This document shows, piece after piece, positions 57,069-64,000 of a stretch of DNA of 64,000 bases. A program made the translations under genes and the position numbers. A model generated the notes under the pieces. It was not told where the DNA came from, did no database searches, and saw only the letters and a program-made list of their open reading frames with translations. Source of the DNA: Actinomadura parmotrematis. Its GTDB lineage: Bacteria; Actinomycetota; Actinomycetes; Streptosporangiales; Streptosporangiaceae. Positions within the stretch are counted from its first letter, which is position 1; the number at the start of each line of letters is the position of its first letter. The stretch spans positions 62,001 to 126,000 of the forward strand of contig NZ_JAIBOA010000004.1 of assembly GCF_019458805.1 (NCBI RefSeq), given 5' to 3'.

Positions 57069-57569
57069 CTACATTTCGGATGATGTCTTGGTCGGTTGGG
57101 CGCCGAGGACGATGGTGATGGCGGAGGTGACGATGACGAGGTCGAAGAGCATCTGGACGATCGCCAGGGCGCGGGCGGCCTGGCCGGTGGCGGTGATGTC
57201 GCCGTAGCCGACGGTGGCGAGGGTGGTGACGGCGAAGTAGAGGGCGTCCAGGCGGGTGCGCAGGCCGCTGAACTGGTCGGACATCTGGTAGTAGCCGGTG
57301 GCGAAGAAGGCCGAGACGAGGGTGACGAGGGTGAGCAGCAGCGCGAGCCGCTCGGCGGGCAGGCGGCCGGGGCGCAGGGCGCGTCGTACTTGGAGCGCTG
57401 TCAGCCAGGAGACGGCGGCCAGGCCGAGGAGGAGGGTCGCGGCGCGGATCAGGTACAGGCCGTCCTCGCGGTGCAGGGGCGCGACGAAGTAGAGGCCGGT
57501 GATCAGCACGATCGCGATCGCGCTGCGCAGCCAGGCGACGCGCCGCCGCTGGCTCTCCTTTACGGTCAC
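57069..57569 (-). CDS. Two-segment potassium channel
   Basis: 166 residues. Four hydrophobic segments (about 15-30, 40-60, 75-95, 140-160) and the pore loop with selectivity filter ALYFAVTTLATVGYGDITATG (TVGYGD, about 115-120). Ion_trans_2-type K+ channel in the inner membrane, without an RCK regulatory domain. Confidence 0.9.
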   Translation of the reverse strand: MTVKESQRRRVAWLRSAIAIVLITGLYFVAPLHREDGLYLIRAATLLLGLAAVSWLTALQVRRALRPGRLPAERLALLLTLVTLVSAFFATGYYQMSDQFSGLRTRLDALYFAVTTLATVGYGDITATGQAARALAIVQMLFDLVIVTSAITIVLGAQPTKTSSEM

Positions 57570-57615
57570 ATGAATTCCACTACCCAGGGTGATGGGCGGG
57601 CATCCGAGGATGGTG

Positions 57616-58521
57616 TCAGGCGGTCATCCGCTGGCGGGTGAGGACGGCGGTGGCCCAGGGCTTCGCGGTGCCGGATTTGATGTAACGGGCGTCGAGCCTG
57701 CCGTCCTTGCGGCGCTTGACGGTGAGGTTGCCGCGGTCGCAGCCGGAGACGTTCTTGAAGAACGTGCCGATGTTCAGGGCGCCGGCGCGGAAGGAGACCG
57801 GGACGGCGGTCCCCAGGCAGGTCCCGTCGTCGTAGGAGACCTTCCCGTTGGTGCGGCCGGGGCGGAGGGTGAGCAGGACCTCCCACGTGCCATCGCGGTC
57901 GTCCTTGGCCTTGCCCCTCCAGCTTCCGGTGAGGGCGGCGGGGACGGTGGCCTTGGGATCGGGCGGGGACGACCGGACGGCGATGACGGCGATGGCCGCG
58001 GCGAACCCGGCGACGGTGAGGAACACGCAGAGGAGGATGACGCCTCCCGGGCCGCGCTGCCGGCGCCGGAGCGGAGGCCGGGGCGGGGGAGGCGGCGGCG
58101 CCCACGTCCGCGGGGGCGGCGGTGTGGGCGGGGGACGGGAAGGGGGAGGGGGCTGCGGCGGTGGACGGTGGCCGGTCGCGGCGGCTGCCCAGGGGTCGGC
58201 GGTGGGGGTGCCCGGGGCCGCGTCGGACCAGGGGTCGTCGACGGGCTCCTCTTCGGCGGCGGGCGGTTCCGGCGGTTCGGGCGGCTTCAGAGACGCGTCG
58301 TAGGCGGCGCGGTCGCCGGTGAGCGCGTCGCGGGCGTCGTTGAGCAGGCGCGTCCGCGCCCCGGCGGCGTCGCGGGCGGATCCCTCCGGGAACAGGTCGG
58401 GATGGTTCTCCTTGATCAGGAGGCGGTGCGCCCGCCGGATCTCGTCGGCGGACGCGTCCGGCGCGACGCCGAGGACGGCGTAGGCGGTCTCGCCGTCCGG
58501 GCCGGTGAACCGCGGGGGCAA
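57616..58521 (-). CDS. J-domain membrane-anchored protein
   Basis: 301 residues from TTG 58521, 2 bp after the upstream gene stop. N-terminal J domain (TAYAVLGVAPDASADEIRRAHRLLIKENHPDLFPEG...; HPD motif present, near residues 38-40) followed by a Pro-rich cytoplasmic stretch. One membrane helix (about 155-178, GVILLCVFLTVAGFAAAIAVIAV) and an extracellular beta-rich domain with two cysteines (LTGSWRGKAKDDRDGTWEVLLTL, DDGTCLGTAVPVSF, VSGCDRGNLTVKRRKDGRLDARY). The HPD motif should recruit DnaK to the membrane; the partner is unknown. Confidence 0.82.
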   Translation of the reverse strand: MPPRFTGPDGETAYAVLGVAPDASADEIRRAHRLLIKENHPDLFPEGSARDAAGARTRLLNDARDALTGDRAAYDASLKPPEPPEPPAAEEEPVDDPWSDAAPGTPTADPWAAAATGHRPPPQPPPPSRPPPTPPPPRTWAPPPPPPRPPLRRRQRGPGGVILLCVFLTVAGFAAAIAVIAVRSSPPDPKATVPAALTGSWRGKAKDDRDGTWEVLLTLRPGRTNGKVSYDDGTCLGTAVPVSFRAGALNIGTFFKNVSGCDRGNLTVKRRKDGRLDARYIKSGTAKPWATAVLTRQRMTA

Positions 58522-58523
58522 GG

Positions 58524-59291
58524 TCAGCGGCCGATCCGGCGGGCCACCGCCGCGCGGTAGCAGGTCAGCGACCAGTGCGCGGTCGCGTCGTCGTGGCCGG
58601 CGGGGACGATCTTGGTGCCGGTGGCGACGGTGACGTCCCGCGTCCCGGCCAGGTAGAGCATGAACATCGACAGCCGGTGCGCGTGCCCCTGGTAGTACCA
58701 GTCGCAGCGCAGCACCTTCGCGCCGGGCAGGAAGGGTGTCTGGAGCAGCTCCTGCGCGCGCGGCGGCAGGTTGCCGAGGACGCCGCGGGCCGGGGCGGTG
58801 AGGCCGATGTCGGCGCGGCCGGAGGCGCCGGGGCCGGACGACGGGGCCGCGGTGGACGCTGGACCCCGGGCCATGACGGGCGGCGGGCGGTGGTCGATCG
58901 GGACGTGCCGCAGCGAGCCGGGCTCGAACAGGAACGCCGACACCGCGTACACGGGCCGGTGCTCGGTGTTCAGGCGCGGCTCGGCGATGGACAGGCCGCG
59001 GTCGCCGAACAGGACGGCGTAGGGGCGGCCGTCGCCGCTGGAGGGATCGCCGGTCGCGTACCAGTCGATCAGGGCGCCCGCGTGGTCCTGGAGGCGCTCG
59101 CGGGTGCGCGGGCCGATCATGTCCCAGCAGGCGTCGCGCAGCGGTTCGCCCGTGCTGAGGCCCATCTCGCCCGCCGCGTGGACGGGCGCGGGGCCGGGCG
59201 CGCCCGCCGGCGGGCGGGCGACGCCGCCGCCGCGGCGCGGGACGGGGCTGCCCGCGCCGGAGGAGGGGAGCAGGGGGTACGACGGATCCAC
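58524..59291 (-). CDS. Hypothetical protein
   Basis: 255 residues. A Pro/Gly/Ala-rich disordered N-terminus (about 1-45), then a folded core (LRDACWDMIGPRTRERLQDHAGALIDWYATGDPSSGDGRPYAVLFGDRGLSIAEP) and a second block (LGNLPPRAQELLQTPFLPGAKVLRCDWYYQGHAHRLSMFMLYLAGTRDVTVATGTKIVPAGHDDATAHWSLTCYRAAVARRIG). I do not recognise the family. Operon with the J-domain gene (2-bp gap), so they may act together. Confidence 0.65.
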   Translation of the reverse strand: MDPSYPLLPSSGAGSPVPRRGGGVARPPAGAPGPAPVHAAGEMGLSTGEPLRDACWDMIGPRTRERLQDHAGALIDWYATGDPSSGDGRPYAVLFGDRGLSIAEPRLNTEHRPVYAVSAFLFEPGSLRHVPIDHRPPPVMARGPASTAAPSSGPGASGRADIGLTAPARGVLGNLPPRAQELLQTPFLPGAKVLRCDWYYQGHAHRLSMFMLYLAGTRDVTVATGTKIVPAGHDDATAHWSLTCYRAAVARRIGR

Positions 59292-59429
59292 GCGCTGGCC
59301 TCCTGACCGGGACCTGACCGAGGAGTGATCAGTCTAGGAGGACGCACCCCGCTCCGGCGACAGAAAACCCTTACCGGACAGGCGTCCGGCGCGCCTCCGG
59401 GCCGAGCGGGAGGCGCGCCGGACGGGCGC

Positions 59430-60521
59430 TCACATGGTGAAGCGGAGGGTGGCGCCGGTGCCCTGGGTGCGGTCGCCGTGGTCGAGCAGCTCGGTGAAGC
59501 GGGCGTCGCTCATGGCGGCGGCGCGGAGCAGCAGGGCGCTCGCCGGAGCCTGGAAGGCGCCGGCCACGTCCAGGCCGGACGGGTCGGTGGCCAGCAGCAT
59601 CGGGTCGTCCGGCGAGGCCCACAGCTCCGGCTCGCCCGCGCGGTCGGCGCCGAGGTAGAGCGCCTCGACCTGGCCGTCGCGCAGGGCGCGGACGACGGCG
59701 GGGACGCCCTCGACGGCGGTGTCCTGCGGGACGCGGGCGCCGTACTCGGCGAGCGCCTCGTCATGGCTGGCGATCATCGCCTCCTCCAGCGCGCGGTCCA
59801 GGGACGCGCGCAGGGTGCGCTGGTCCTCGTTGTCGGAGCGGCCGCCGGCGATCTCCACGACGGGCGGGTCGGCCTTCTTCAGGTGCTCCTTCATGAGGCC
59901 GATGGCGCGCTCGTCGCCGCCGACGAAGATGACGGCCGCGCCGACCTCGGCGGCGGTCGCGGTCACCTCCTTGGCGACCTGGCCGGCGTTCTCGTTCCAC
60001 TGGTTCTCGGCGCGGCGGTGGTAGTGCCGCTGCGACGGGCCGCCGCCGCGGACCTTCTGGATGTGCAGGGTGCTGCCGTTGTAGCTGCGCTCGGTCGCGG
60101 GGTCCTGCTCGGCGGCCTCGTAGCCGTCGATGTCGGCGCCCTCGCGGTCGATGGCGACGACGACGTAGGGGAGCTGGTGGTCGCGGTCGACGACCAGGTC
60201 GAGCGGGTCGGCGACGGGCAGCCAGGCGGCGGAGTCGGCCGCCGGCGGGCGGGCCATCGTGTGGACCGCGAGGACGCGGCCGCCCGCCGCGAAGATCGCC
60301 TCGCCCTGCGCGCCGCCGACGCCGCGGGCGCCGCCGACGACGTCCGCGATCGCGTCCAGGGTGGCGTCGTCGGCGCCCTGCTCGGCGAGCCGGTCGCGGA
60401 GCGCGCGCCAGCGCAGCTCGATCAGCTTGTCGGCGTCCTCGGTGTCGCGGGTGGTGTCCAGGTGGATCGAGGCCACCGGGCCGGGCACGGCGTACAGCGG
60501 CCGCAGGAAGTTCAGGTCCAT
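59430..60521 (-). CDS. eRF1/Vms1-like protein (baeRF family), possible peptidyl-tRNA hydrolase
   Basis: 363 residues. Three-part build like bacterial eRF1-domain proteins: N-terminal domain (FLRPLYAVPGPVASIHLDTTRDTED), a GGGPSQRHYHRRAENQW loop (about 155-171) corresponding to the catalytic GxxQ loop of Vms1/eRF1, then the alpha/beta domain (AAVIFVGGDERAIGLMKEHLKKADPPVVEIAGGRSD) and a C-terminal domain (VRALRDGQVEALYLGADRAG). Related to mycobacterial Rv2629-like proteins. Role in freeing stalled nascent chains is inferred from the family; no test here. Confidence 0.78.
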   Translation of the reverse strand: MDLNFLRPLYAVPGPVASIHLDTTRDTEDADKLIELRWRALRDRLAEQGADDATLDAIADVVGGARGVGGAQGEAIFAAGGRVLAVHTMARPPAADSAAWLPVADPLDLVVDRDHQLPYVVVAIDREGADIDGYEAAEQDPATERSYNGSTLHIQKVRGGGPSQRHYHRRAENQWNENAGQVAKEVTATAAEVGAAVIFVGGDERAIGLMKEHLKKADPPVVEIAGGRSDNEDQRTLRASLDRALEEAMIASHDEALAEYGARVPQDTAVEGVPAVVRALRDGQVEALYLGADRAGEPELWASPDDPMLLATDPSGLDVAGAFQAPASALLLRAAAMSDARFTELLDHGDRTQGTGATLRFTM

Positions 60522-60670
60522 GATCGACGGGACATGCCTGCCCCGTTCACCCCCCTCTGTTGGTGGACGCGCTCCCTGGAGTTCTCGACCGATGCGCGGG
60601 GATCAATCGGGCATGTCGAGAATCTGAGCCGGGCTTGGCCGAGACTTGGCCCGCCCGCCGGCCCGCCCGG

Positions 60671-61777
60671 CTAGCGGGCGGCGAGGGCGGCGTCGACGGC
60701 GGCCGGGGCGAGGATGCGGTCCAGGACCATCGCGGCGCAGCCGAGCAGGCCCGCGGTGTCGCCGAGGCGGCTCGGCTCGATGCGCAGCTCGCGGGTGGCG
60801 AGCGCGGTCGAGCGCCGGTAGACGACCTCGCGGACGCCCGCGACGAGCGGTTCGGCCGCGGCGGCGAGGTCGCCGCCGAGCACCACCACGGCGGGGTTCA
60901 GCAGGTTGACGGCGGTCGCGACGACCTCGCCGATGCGGCGGCCCGCCTCGCGGACGAGCGCGACGGTGGCGGGGTCGCCCGCGCGGGCGAGCGCGGCGAG
61001 CTCGGCGAGCGTGGCGGCGGGGGAGCGGGCGAGCAGTGCCGCGCCGCCGGCGACGGCCTCGACGCAGCCGGTGCTGCCGCACCAGCAGGGCGCGTCGTCG
61101 GCGCCGGGCACCGGGACGTGGCCGAGCTCGCCGGCCGCGCCGAGGGCGCCGCGCTGGATCCGCCCGCCCATGATCAGCCCGGCGCCGATGCCGGTGGAGG
61201 CCTTGACGTAGAGCAGCTCGCGGTCGCGGTGCCCGGCGTGGTGCTCGCCGAGCGCGGCGGCGTTCACGTCGTTGTCCAGGTGGCCGGGGACGCCGAGGCG
61301 GGCGCGGACCGGGCCGTCGTCGAACCCGGCCGGGTCGGCGATGCCGGGGACGGCGAGGCCCGCGCCGCGCACGCCCTTCGGGTCGAGGCCGGCCGCGCCG
61401 AGCAGCGCCTCCCACTGGCCGAGGACGTGCGGCAGCGCGGTCTCGGCCGGGGTGCCGGCGGGCAGGTCGGCGTCGGTGCGGGCGAGCACGGTGCCGGCGA
61501 GGTCGCAGGCGGCGAGCTGGCCGCGCGACTGGCCGAGGTTGGCGACGAGGACGGTGCCGCCGGCGGCGTCGAAGGCGAGCCGGGCGGGCGGGCGGCCGCC
61601 GGTGGACGGGCCGTCCGCGCACTCGGTGACGAGGCCGTGCGCGGCGAGCTCGGCGACGCGGGCGGCGACGGCGGGCCGGGACAGGCCGGTGCGGCGGCCG
61701 AGCTCGGCGCGGGTGTCGACGCCGTCCTCGCGGATGAGGCGGAGCACGTCCCCGCTGGTGGAGGGGCGACGGGACAT
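60671..61777 (-). CDS. ROK-family transcriptional regulator
   Basis: 368 residues from the ATG at 61777. N-terminal winged helix (about 8-60, DVLRLIREDGVDTRAELGRRTGLSRPAVAARVAELAAHG), then an actin-like ROK domain: NDVNAAALGE, ASTGIGAGLIMGG, and zinc motif CWCGSTGCVEA (about 228-238, CxCGxxGCxE). It probably senses a sugar or sugar phosphate. Divergent from the Entner-Doudoroff operon across 154 bp, so it is the likely regulator of edd-glk. Confidence 0.93.
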   Translation of the reverse strand: MSRRPSTSGDVLRLIREDGVDTRAELGRRTGLSRPAVAARVAELAAHGLVTECADGPSTGGRPPARLAFDAAGGTVLVANLGQSRGQLAACDLAGTVLARTDADLPAGTPAETALPHVLGQWEALLGAAGLDPKGVRGAGLAVPGIADPAGFDDGPVRARLGVPGHLDNDVNAAALGEHHAGHRDRELLYVKASTGIGAGLIMGGRIQRGALGAAGELGHVPVPGADDAPCWCGSTGCVEAVAGGAALLARSPAATLAELAALARAGDPATVALVREAGRRIGEVVATAVNLLNPAVVVLGGDLAAAAEPLVAGVREVVYRRSTALATRELRIEPSRLGDTAGLLGCAAMVLDRILAPAAVDAALAAR

Positions 61778-61931
61778 CCCGCCAGTCAAGCACGCCCCGG
61801 TTGGGCACGTCGAGCGGCCCAAGTCCGGCACTTAGGTAAAAAATGCTGCCGAAGTAGGTTGTCCAGAATGCCCATGTCGGAGTAGGTTTCCGGTTCGTCG
61901 TCCCCTCGCCGCCCCCTGGGAGCGCCCGACC
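61778..61931. promoter_or_regulatory. Divergent promoter between ROK regulator and edd
   Basis: 154 bp with an AT-rich tract (TTAGGTAAAAAATG at 61833-61846) and two similar motifs, GAAGTAGGTTGTCC (61850) and GGAGTAGGTTTCCGG (61880), 29-30 bp apart. They are candidate operators for the ROK protein. A GGGAGCGCCC near 61917 is only half of a CebR-like box. Confidence 0.5.
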
Positions 61932-63734
61932 ATGACCCATCCCGTCCTCGCCCGGGTGACCGAGCGGATCGCCGCGCGCAGCGCGCCCCGCCGCGCCGCC
62001 TACCTGCGGCGGATCGCCGGCGCCCGGACGGCCGGCCCGGCCCGCGGCGGCCTCGGCTGCGCCAACCTCGCGCACGGGTTCGCCGCCTGCGGCCCGCTGG
62101 AGAAGCTCCAGCTGCGCGGCGACGTGACGCCCAACATCGCGATCGTGTCGGCCTACAACGACATGCTGTCGGCGCACCAGCCGCTGAAGGACTACCCCGA
62201 CCGGCTGAAGGCGGCGATCGCGGCGGCGGGCGGCACCGCCCAGTTCGCCGGCGGCGTCCCGGCGATGTGCGACGGGATCACCCAGGGCCGCGCGGGCATG
62301 GAGCTGTCGCTGTTCAGCCGGGACGTGGTCGCGATGGCGACCGCCGTCGCGCTGTCGCACGACATGTTCGACGGGGCGCTGCTCCTCGGCGTCTGCGACA
62401 AGATCGTCCCCGGGCTGGTGATCGGCGCGCTGGCGTTCGGGCACCTGCCGGCGATCCTGGTCCCGGCCGGGCCGATGGCGTCCGGGCTGCCGAACGGCGA
62501 GAAGGCCAGGGTCCGCAAGCGGTTCGCGGCCGGGGAGATCGGCCGCGCCGAGCTGCTGGAGGCCGAGGCCGCGTCCTACCACTCGCCGGGGACCTGCACC
62601 TTCTACGGGACGGCCAACTCCAACCAGCTCCTCATGGAGGTCATGGGCCTGCACCTGCCGGGCGCGAGCTTCGTCCCGCCGGGCACGCCGCTCCGCGACG
62701 CGCTGACCGACGCCGCGGGCCGCCGCGTCCTGGAGATCACCGACCTCGGCGGCGCCTACACCCCGGTCGGCGAGCTGCTGGACGAGCGGGCGTTCGCCAA
62801 CGCCGTCGTCGCGCTGCTCGCCACCGGCGGCTCCACCAACCACACGCTGCACCTGGTCGCCATGGCCGAGGCCGCCGGGCTGGAGCTGACCTGGGACGAC
62901 TTCGACGAGCTGTCGCGCGCCACGCCGCTGCTCACCCGCCTGTACCCGAACGGCAGCGCGGACGTGAACCACTTCCACGCCGCGGGCGGCACCGCGTTCC
63001 TCATCGGCGAGCTGATCGACGCCGGGCTGCTGCACGCCGACGCCCGCACGGTCGGCGGCGCCACCCTCGCCGACTACCGCGCGGCCCCGTCCCTGGACGG
63101 CGGCGACCTGGTCTGGCGGCCCGCGCTCGCCGAGTCCGGCGACCGCGCCGTGCTGCGCCCGGTCCGCGAGCCGTTCGACGAGCACGGCGGCCTGCACACC
63201 GTGGACGGCAACCTCGGCCGCGCCGTCGTCAAGGTGTCGGCGGTCGACCCGGGCCACCGGCTGATCGAGGCGCCCGCGCGGGTCTTCGACTCCCAGGAGG
63301 CGCTCCAGGAGGCGTTCGCGGCGGGCGAGCTGGACCGCGACGTCGTCGCCGTCGTCCGCTTCCAGGGCCCGCGCGCCAACGGGATGCCCGAGCTGCACCG
63401 GCTGACGCCGCCGCTCGGGGTGCTCCAGGACCGCGGCCACCGCGTCGCGCTCGTCACCGACGGCCGCATGTCGGGGGCGTCGGGCGCGGTGCCCGCCGCC
63501 ATCCACGTGTCGCCCGAGGCCGCGGCGGGCGGCCCGCTCGCCCGCGTCCGCGACGGCGACGTGATCCGGCTGGACGCCGACAAGGGCCTGCTGGAGGTGC
63601 TGGTGCCCGACCTGGACGCCCGGGAGCCCGACGGGGGCGCGCCCGGCGACACGTTCGGCACCGGCCGCGAGCTGTTCCGCGCCTTCCGCCGCGTCGTCGG
63701 CCCGGCCGAGCAGGGCGCGGGGGTCTTCTCGTGA
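61932..63734 (+). CDS. edd: Phosphogluconate dehydratase (Entner-Doudoroff)
   Basis: 600 residues. Dehydratase of the IlvD/EDD family: [115 protein letters not shown]. The Cys residues that bind the Fe-S cluster (CDGITQG, CDKI, GTCTFYG) are present. It converts 6-phosphogluconate to 2-keto-3-deoxy-6-phosphogluconate in the cytoplasm. Start follows the divergent promoter; stop overlaps the next gene (GTGA). Confidence 0.96.
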   Translation: MTHPVLARVTERIAARSAPRRAAYLRRIAGARTAGPARGGLGCANLAHGFAACGPLEKLQLRGDVTPNIAIVSAYNDMLSAHQPLKDYPDRLKAAIAAAGGTAQFAGGVPAMCDGITQGRAGMELSLFSRDVVAMATAVALSHDMFDGALLLGVCDKIVPGLVIGALAFGHLPAILVPAGPMASGLPNGEKARVRKRFAAGEIGRAELLEAEAASYHSPGTCTFYGTANSNQLLMEVMGLHLPGASFVPPGTPLRDALTDAAGRRVLEITDLGGAYTPVGELLDERAFANAVVALLATGGSTNHTLHLVAMAEAAGLELTWDDFDELSRATPLLTRLYPNGSADVNHFHAAGGTAFLIGELIDAGLLHADARTVGGATLADYRAAPSLDGGDLVWRPALAESGDRAVLRPVREPFDEHGGLHTVDGNLGRAVVKVSAVDPGHRLIEAPARVFDSQEALQEAFAAGELDRDVVAVVRFQGPRANGMPELHRLTPPLGVLQDRGHRVALVTDGRMSGASGAVPAAIHVSPEAAAGGPLARVRDGDVIRLDADKGLLEVLVPDLDAREPDGGAPGDTFGTGRELFRAFRRVVGPAEQGAGVFS

Positions 63735-64000
63735 GCCCGATAGCTCCCCTGCTGGTCGCGGACGTGGGCGGGACGAACGCGCGGTTCGCGCTCGTCGAGG
63801 ACGGCGAGATCGGGCGCGCGGCGTCGCTGCGGACGCGCGCGTTCCCCGGCCTCGCCGAGGCGGCCGAGGCGTACCTGTCCGAGCACGCCGCCGGCCGGCG
63901 GCCCCGCGCCGCCTGCCTGGCCGTCGCCGGGCCGGTCGGCGGGGGCACGTTCCGGCTGACCAACGCGGGCTGGGGCACCCTCCGCACCGAGGACGTGCGC
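63731..64000 (+). CDS. glk: Glucokinase, 5' part (runs off the window)
   Basis: First 90 codons from GTG 63731, overlapping the edd stop (GTGA). Begins with the phosphate-binding loop [22 protein letters not shown] and contains [21 protein letters not shown], as in Glk-family glucokinases rather than ROK-type ones. It would make glucose 6-phosphate. The gene continues beyond base 64000. Confidence 0.9.
   Translation, partial: MSPIAPLLVADVGGTNARFALVEDGEIGRAASLRTRAFPGLAEAAEAYLSEHAAGRRPRAACLAVAGPVGGGTFRLTNAGWGTLRTEDVR

Noticed and set aside
61915..61928. CebR box upstream of edd
   Set aside because: Only one half (TGGGAGCGCCC) matches; the second half does not complete the palindrome.
1..64000. 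CRISPR array
   Set aside because: No regularly spaced direct repeats of 25-40 bp with unique spacers were seen; the repeats present are palindromic pairs, operators or coding repeats.

Overview
The window is very GC-rich DNA with strong G/C bias at third codon positions, dense two-way gene packing, many 4-base stop/start overlaps (ATGA, GTGA), frequent GTG starts and tRNA genes without an encoded CCA tail. This is an actinomycete chromosome. The gene set (Hen1-Pnkp RNA repair, a ceb-type cellobiose operon with a perfect CebR box, F420-type LLM oxidoreductase, an actinomycete integrative element) fits a filamentous, cellulose-exploiting genus such as Actinomadura or a relative. That genus is an inference, not a proof.

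Layout. 1-6.4 kb: TRAM-domain RNA methyltransferase, an unrecognised protein, a GntR regulator facing three tiny genes, and a LysR regulator followed by a carboxymuconolactone decarboxylase/hydrolase fusion. 6.4-12.3 kb: a methyltransferase relic, small regulators, a DUF1906 protein, an LPHTG-anchored surface protein and an LLM oxidoreductase. Two copies of a palindromic repeat lie at 2.6 and 12.2 kb. 12.3-20.4 kb: a drug exporter with its TetR regulator and an elaborate operator region, a DUF3152 protein, then hen1-pnkp. 20.4-33.3 kb: zinc-ribbon protein, APH-family kinase, secreted sugar dehydrogenase, GH3 lipoprotein, membrane cyclase, CsbD, STAS proteins and an M23 peptidase, ending in a scar of fused transporter and SDR fragments.

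33.4-42.65 kb is an integrative conjugative element bounded by a 15-bp direct repeat. It carries int, xis, an FtsK-like Tra protein, a run of tiny overlapping genes, two paralogous HTH regulators with a PLD-like C-terminal part, and NUDIX, HAD and HD phosphohydrolases. A repeated AAGACGTCCC operator precedes its regulator, HD-protein and integrase transcription units. No replication initiator is recognisable. Just outside it lie a sigma-region-4 mini-protein, a 20-codon ORF with its own terminator, and a tight Ser-CAT-Arg-His tRNA array.

43.7-52.3 kb: a receptor Ser/Thr kinase with an extracellular cellulose-binding module, a cold-shock protein and the ceb operon (cebEFG-bglC-cebR) behind a perfect CebR box. 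53.1-56.7 kb is a degraded polymorphic-toxin locus: two orphan HINT-toxin cassettes sharing a 144-bp near-identical segment, each followed by an overlapping immunity-type gene, separated by an IS630 element and an IS5 relic. 57-64 kb: K+ channel, J-domain protein, eRF1/Vms1-like protein, and a ROK regulator divergent from an Entner-Doudoroff operon (edd-glk) that runs off the end.

Functional links: the kinase-CBM receptor, ceb uptake, intracellular beta-glucosidase and edd/glk form a plausible cellulose to cellobiose to glucose to Entner-Doudoroff route. The mobile element and the toxin cassettes are the accessory regions. All names come from reading motifs; no database search was run.
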